DNA of 9,653 nt from assembly GCA_947306845.1 (NCBI GenBank), contig CAMZHP010000103.1:1-9653 (forward strand), written 5' to 3'. A program made the position numbers and the translations under genes. Under the pieces are notes generated by a model, which was not told the DNA's origin, made no database searches, and was given only the letters and a program-made list of their open reading frames with translations. The stretch's first letter is position 1; every line of letters starts with the position of its first letter. Below are positions 8,098-9,653 of this stretch, piece after piece. This DNA comes from an uncultured Prevotellaceae bacterium (lineage in GTDB: Bacteria > Bacteroidota > Bacteroidia > Bacteroidales > Bacteroidaceae).

Positions 8098-9113
8098 AGA
8101 TATTGATGATTGGTGGAACCGGCACTATCAGCAGTGCCATTACCAGACAGTTGGCCCAGGCAGGCCATGACCTATGGCTGCTCAACCGAGGCACCCGTAA
8201 GGACGAAGTGCCAGAGAATGTGACACAAGTCATCGCAGACATCAGCGATGAGGAAAGCGTCTGCCGTCTGCTCGGCGACAATCAGTTCGACGCCGTCTGC
8301 GAATTTATCGGATTCCTCCCCTCCCAGGTGGAGCGCGACATCCGCCTTTTCTCCCATCGCACCCGGCAATACGTCTATATCAGTTCGGCATCGGCCTACA
8401 ATAAGCCGGCCCGCAACCACATCATCACCGAGGGAACAGCCCTTGCCAATCCCTACTGGCAGTATTCACGCAACAAGATAGCCTGTGAGGATCTGCTGAT
8501 GAAAGCCTACCGTGAGGAAGGATTTCCCGCGACCATCATACGTCCCAGCCATACCTACTGCGAGCGTGGAGTGCCGGTGAGCGTCCATGGTGTGAACGGC
8601 AGCTGGCAGGTGCTGAAGCGGATGATGGAAGGCAAGCGCGTGTTGATACATGGTGACGGCAGTTCGCTTTGGACACTGACCTGGAATGAAGATTTTGCCC
8701 GCGGTTTCATCGGATTGCTCGGCAACCCCAAAGCCATCGGTGAGTCATTCCAGATCATGTCGGACGAGACGCTGACATGGACCCAGATTTACCAATGCGT
8801 AGCGCAGGCACTGGGTGTGGAGCTGCAACCTTACTATGTATCTTCCTCATTCCTCGCTGCTGTTTGTCCCAAGGAATATGACCTTTTGGGCAACCTGATA
8901 GGCGACAAAGCGGTCAGTGTGGCCTTCGACTGCACCAAACTGAAGCGGGCTGTTCCCGGATTCTGTGCCACCACCCGATTCGACGAAGGTGTGCGCAAGT
9001 GCATCACCTATTTGCAATCTCATCCCGAGCTTCAGGTGGAGGATCCGGATTTTGACGCATGGTGCGACAGGGTAATCGAAGCCCAAGAAACAGCCAGACA
9101 ATCTTTGCTCTGA
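8094..9113 (+). CDS. NAD-dependent epimerase/dehydratase (extended SDR family)
   Basis: Predicted cytoplasmic SDR-fold oxidoreductase of 339 aa, probably acting on a sugar or nucleotide sugar. It opens directly with the Rossmann strand KILMIGGTGTISSAI (2-16); the glycine motif is GGTGTIS, where many extended SDRs have TGxxGxxG, so the third Gly is replaced. NRGTR (31-35) follows the second strand and suggests NADP-type or mixed cofactor use. YISSAS (95-100) gives the catalytic Ser, and YSRNK (124-128) gives the catalytic Tyr124 and Lys128, so the active site is complete. IIRPSHTY (148-155) is the usual substrate-side motif. The C-terminal third holds the variable substrate domain. Start ATG 8094 overlaps the alcohol dehydrogenase stop by four bases (ATGA), with AGG just before it, which indicates translational coupling and suggests the two enzymes act in one process. 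It is the last gene before a strong terminator. Some members are annotated as isoflavone-reductase-like or mRNA-binding; no specific substrate can be assigned. Confidence 0.85.
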   Translation: MKILMIGGTGTISSAITRQLAQAGHDLWLLNRGTRKDEVPENVTQVIADISDEESVCRLLGDNQFDAVCEFIGFLPSQVERDIRLFSHRTRQYVYISSASAYNKPARNHIITEGTALANPYWQYSRNKIACEDLLMKAYREEGFPATIIRPSHTYCERGVPVSVHGVNGSWQVLKRMMEGKRVLIHGDGSSLWTLTWNEDFARGFIGLLGNPKAIGESFQIMSDETLTWTQIYQCVAQALGVELQPYYVSSSFLAAVCPKEYDLLGNLIGDKAVSVAFDCTKLKRAVPGFCATTRFDEGVRKCITYLQSHPELQVEDPDFDAWCDRVIEAQETARQSLL

Positions 9114-9123
9114 GAGAGAGACC

Positions 9124-9153
9124 AAAAAGGCAGGACGTATATCCTGCCTTTTT
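9124..9153 (+). terminator. strong intrinsic terminator closing the cluster
   Basis: A perfect 12-bp stem (AAAAAGGCAGGA at 9124-9135 with TCCTGCCTTTTT at 9142-9153) with a 6-nt loop, starting 10 nt after the SDR stop codon. The 3' arm ends in five T. The A/T arms on both sides also make it a plausible terminator for the opposite strand, though no gene on that strand lies close by in the window. Confidence 0.92.
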
Positions 9154-9277
9154 ATATTTGGAGCGACTAAATCTCAGGAGCGATGTTGTTTATCTGCATA
9201 TTATTAGCATAAAAATACGTTATTGAGGGTGATTTAACATTTTTTAATCAAAATATCAAAAAAAAGCGAATAATATA

Positions 9278-9307
9278 TTTGGGTTTTCCTAATTTGTCAT
9301 ACCTTTG
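9278..9307 (+). promoter_or_regulatory. Bacteroidota-type promoter for the outer-membrane protein gene
   Basis: TTTG at 9278-9281, an 18-nt spacer, then TACCTTTG at 9300-9307, a full match to TAnnTTTG of the Bacteroidota primary sigma factor. It sits in an AT-rich stretch (9155-9300), as strong promoters of this phylum do. Transcription is expected to start at about 9313-9316, leaving a leader of about 97 nt before ATG 9412. Confidence 0.85.
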
Positions 9308-9313
9308 CACCGT

Positions 9314-9411
9314 GAAAAGCGGACATTCTACCGCTCAAAGTAAGGATAACGATGACCACGTAAAGCGAAGACAGTTGTGGCATCATAATGTATTATTTAA
9401 AAGGTAAAAAG
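9314..9411 (+). promoter_or_regulatory. structured 5' leader with two hairpins and a three-codon ORF
   Basis: Hairpin 1: AGCGG (9318-9322) with CCGCT (9331-9335), loop of 8 nt. Hairpin 2: GATG-A-CCACG (9351-9360, A bulged) with TGTGGCATC (9376-9384), eight Watson-Crick pairs plus one G-T pair and a 15-nt loop. Between them AAGGA (9342-9346) stands 5 nt before ATG 9352, which opens the ORF ATG ACC ACG TAA (9352-9363), three codons lying within the left arm of hairpin 2. The pairings are seen directly. A role in mRNA stability or translation control is inference; I do not recognise a named RNA family. Confidence 0.5.
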
Positions 9412-9653
9412 ATGAAAAAGTTTGTTATGACAATGGTAGCTGCAGTTGCAGCCATGAGTGTAAGCGCCCAGGTGTATGTCGGCGGTGGTGTTGGTGTAGC
9501 CAATTCCAGTGACGGTGATAATGACGTGACAGTTTACAAGCTAGTGCCTGAAGTAGGTTACTCTTTCAACAGCGATTGGGCAGCCGGTGTGGCATTCGGT
9601 TGGGAAGGCGCCACAAAAGGCGGAGCCAAGAAATTCTCTGTCAATCCTTATGT
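9412..9653 (+). CDS. outer-membrane beta-barrel protein, partial (3' end beyond window)
   Basis: The first 80 codons are visible and the gene continues past the right edge. Residues 1-19 are a signal peptide (MKKFVMTMVAAV, ending SVSA before Gln20). The mature protein starts with VYVGGGVGVANSS and continues with YKLVPEVGYSFNSDWAAGVAFGW, alternating Gly/aromatic/polar strands typical of small 8-stranded outer-membrane barrels (OmpA-like or porin-type family). It is probably a short, highly expressed envelope protein with a structural or porin role; nothing visible ties it to glycan use. Start: ATG 9412 follows AAAGGTAAAAAG. An in-frame ATG at 9388 would add eight residues (MYYLKGKK), giving a still acceptable but more basic signal n-region; I prefer 9412. 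It has its own promoter and a terminator isolates it from the cluster, so it is regulated separately. Confidence 0.78.
   Translation, partial: MKKFVMTMVAAVAAMSVSAQVYVGGGVGVANSSDGDNDVTVYKLVPEVGYSFNSDWAAGVAFGWEGATKGGAKKFSVNPY

Overview
The window looks like chromosomal DNA from a Bacteroidota bacterium, most likely a Prevotella-type gut or oral member of the Bacteroidales. This rests on three things: a Bacteroidota-type promoter (TTTG, 18-nt spacer, TACCTTTG) near 9,300; an outer-membrane protein with a carboxypeptidase-regulatory-like N-terminus and a large beta-barrel; and a GH9 glycoside hydrolase of the architecture common in this phylum. No tRNA, rRNA, CRISPR array, insertion sequence or phage gene was seen. 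The genus is an inference.

Layout: all genes are on the + strand. Positions 1-212 are an AT-rich leader with one plausible but imperfect promoter. Five genes then follow with no recognisable terminator between them: a Gfo/Idh/MocA-family oxidoreductase (213-1190), a secreted GH9 glycoside hydrolase with an extra N-terminal beta-rich domain (1287-3902), a TonB-dependent-receptor-like outer-membrane barrel protein (3942-6845), an iron-dependent, BDH/YqhD-type alcohol dehydrogenase (6913-8097), and an SDR-family NAD-dependent epimerase/dehydratase (8094-9113). The last two overlap by the four bases ATGA. A strong intrinsic terminator (9124-9153) closes the cluster. An independent unit then begins: promoter, a roughly 100-nt 5' leader with two predicted hairpins and a three-codon upstream ORF, and the start of a small outer-membrane beta-barrel protein that runs off the right edge.

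The five-gene block reads as one transcription unit. An envelope enzyme and an outer-membrane barrel lie beside three cytoplasmic NAD(P)-dependent oxidoreductases. The simplest reading is a small glycan or glycoside use locus: the GH9 enzyme cleaves a beta-linked glycan, the barrel protein may help uptake, and the cytoplasmic enzymes act on sugar-derived carbonyls or alcohols. It lacks a SusC/SusD pair and any visible regulator, so it is not a canonical polysaccharide utilisation locus, and the substrate cannot be read from sequence. The features most worth a second look are the Asn/Arg-rich insert inside the GH9 catalytic domain, the altered GH9 C-terminal motifs, and the structured leader before the last gene.
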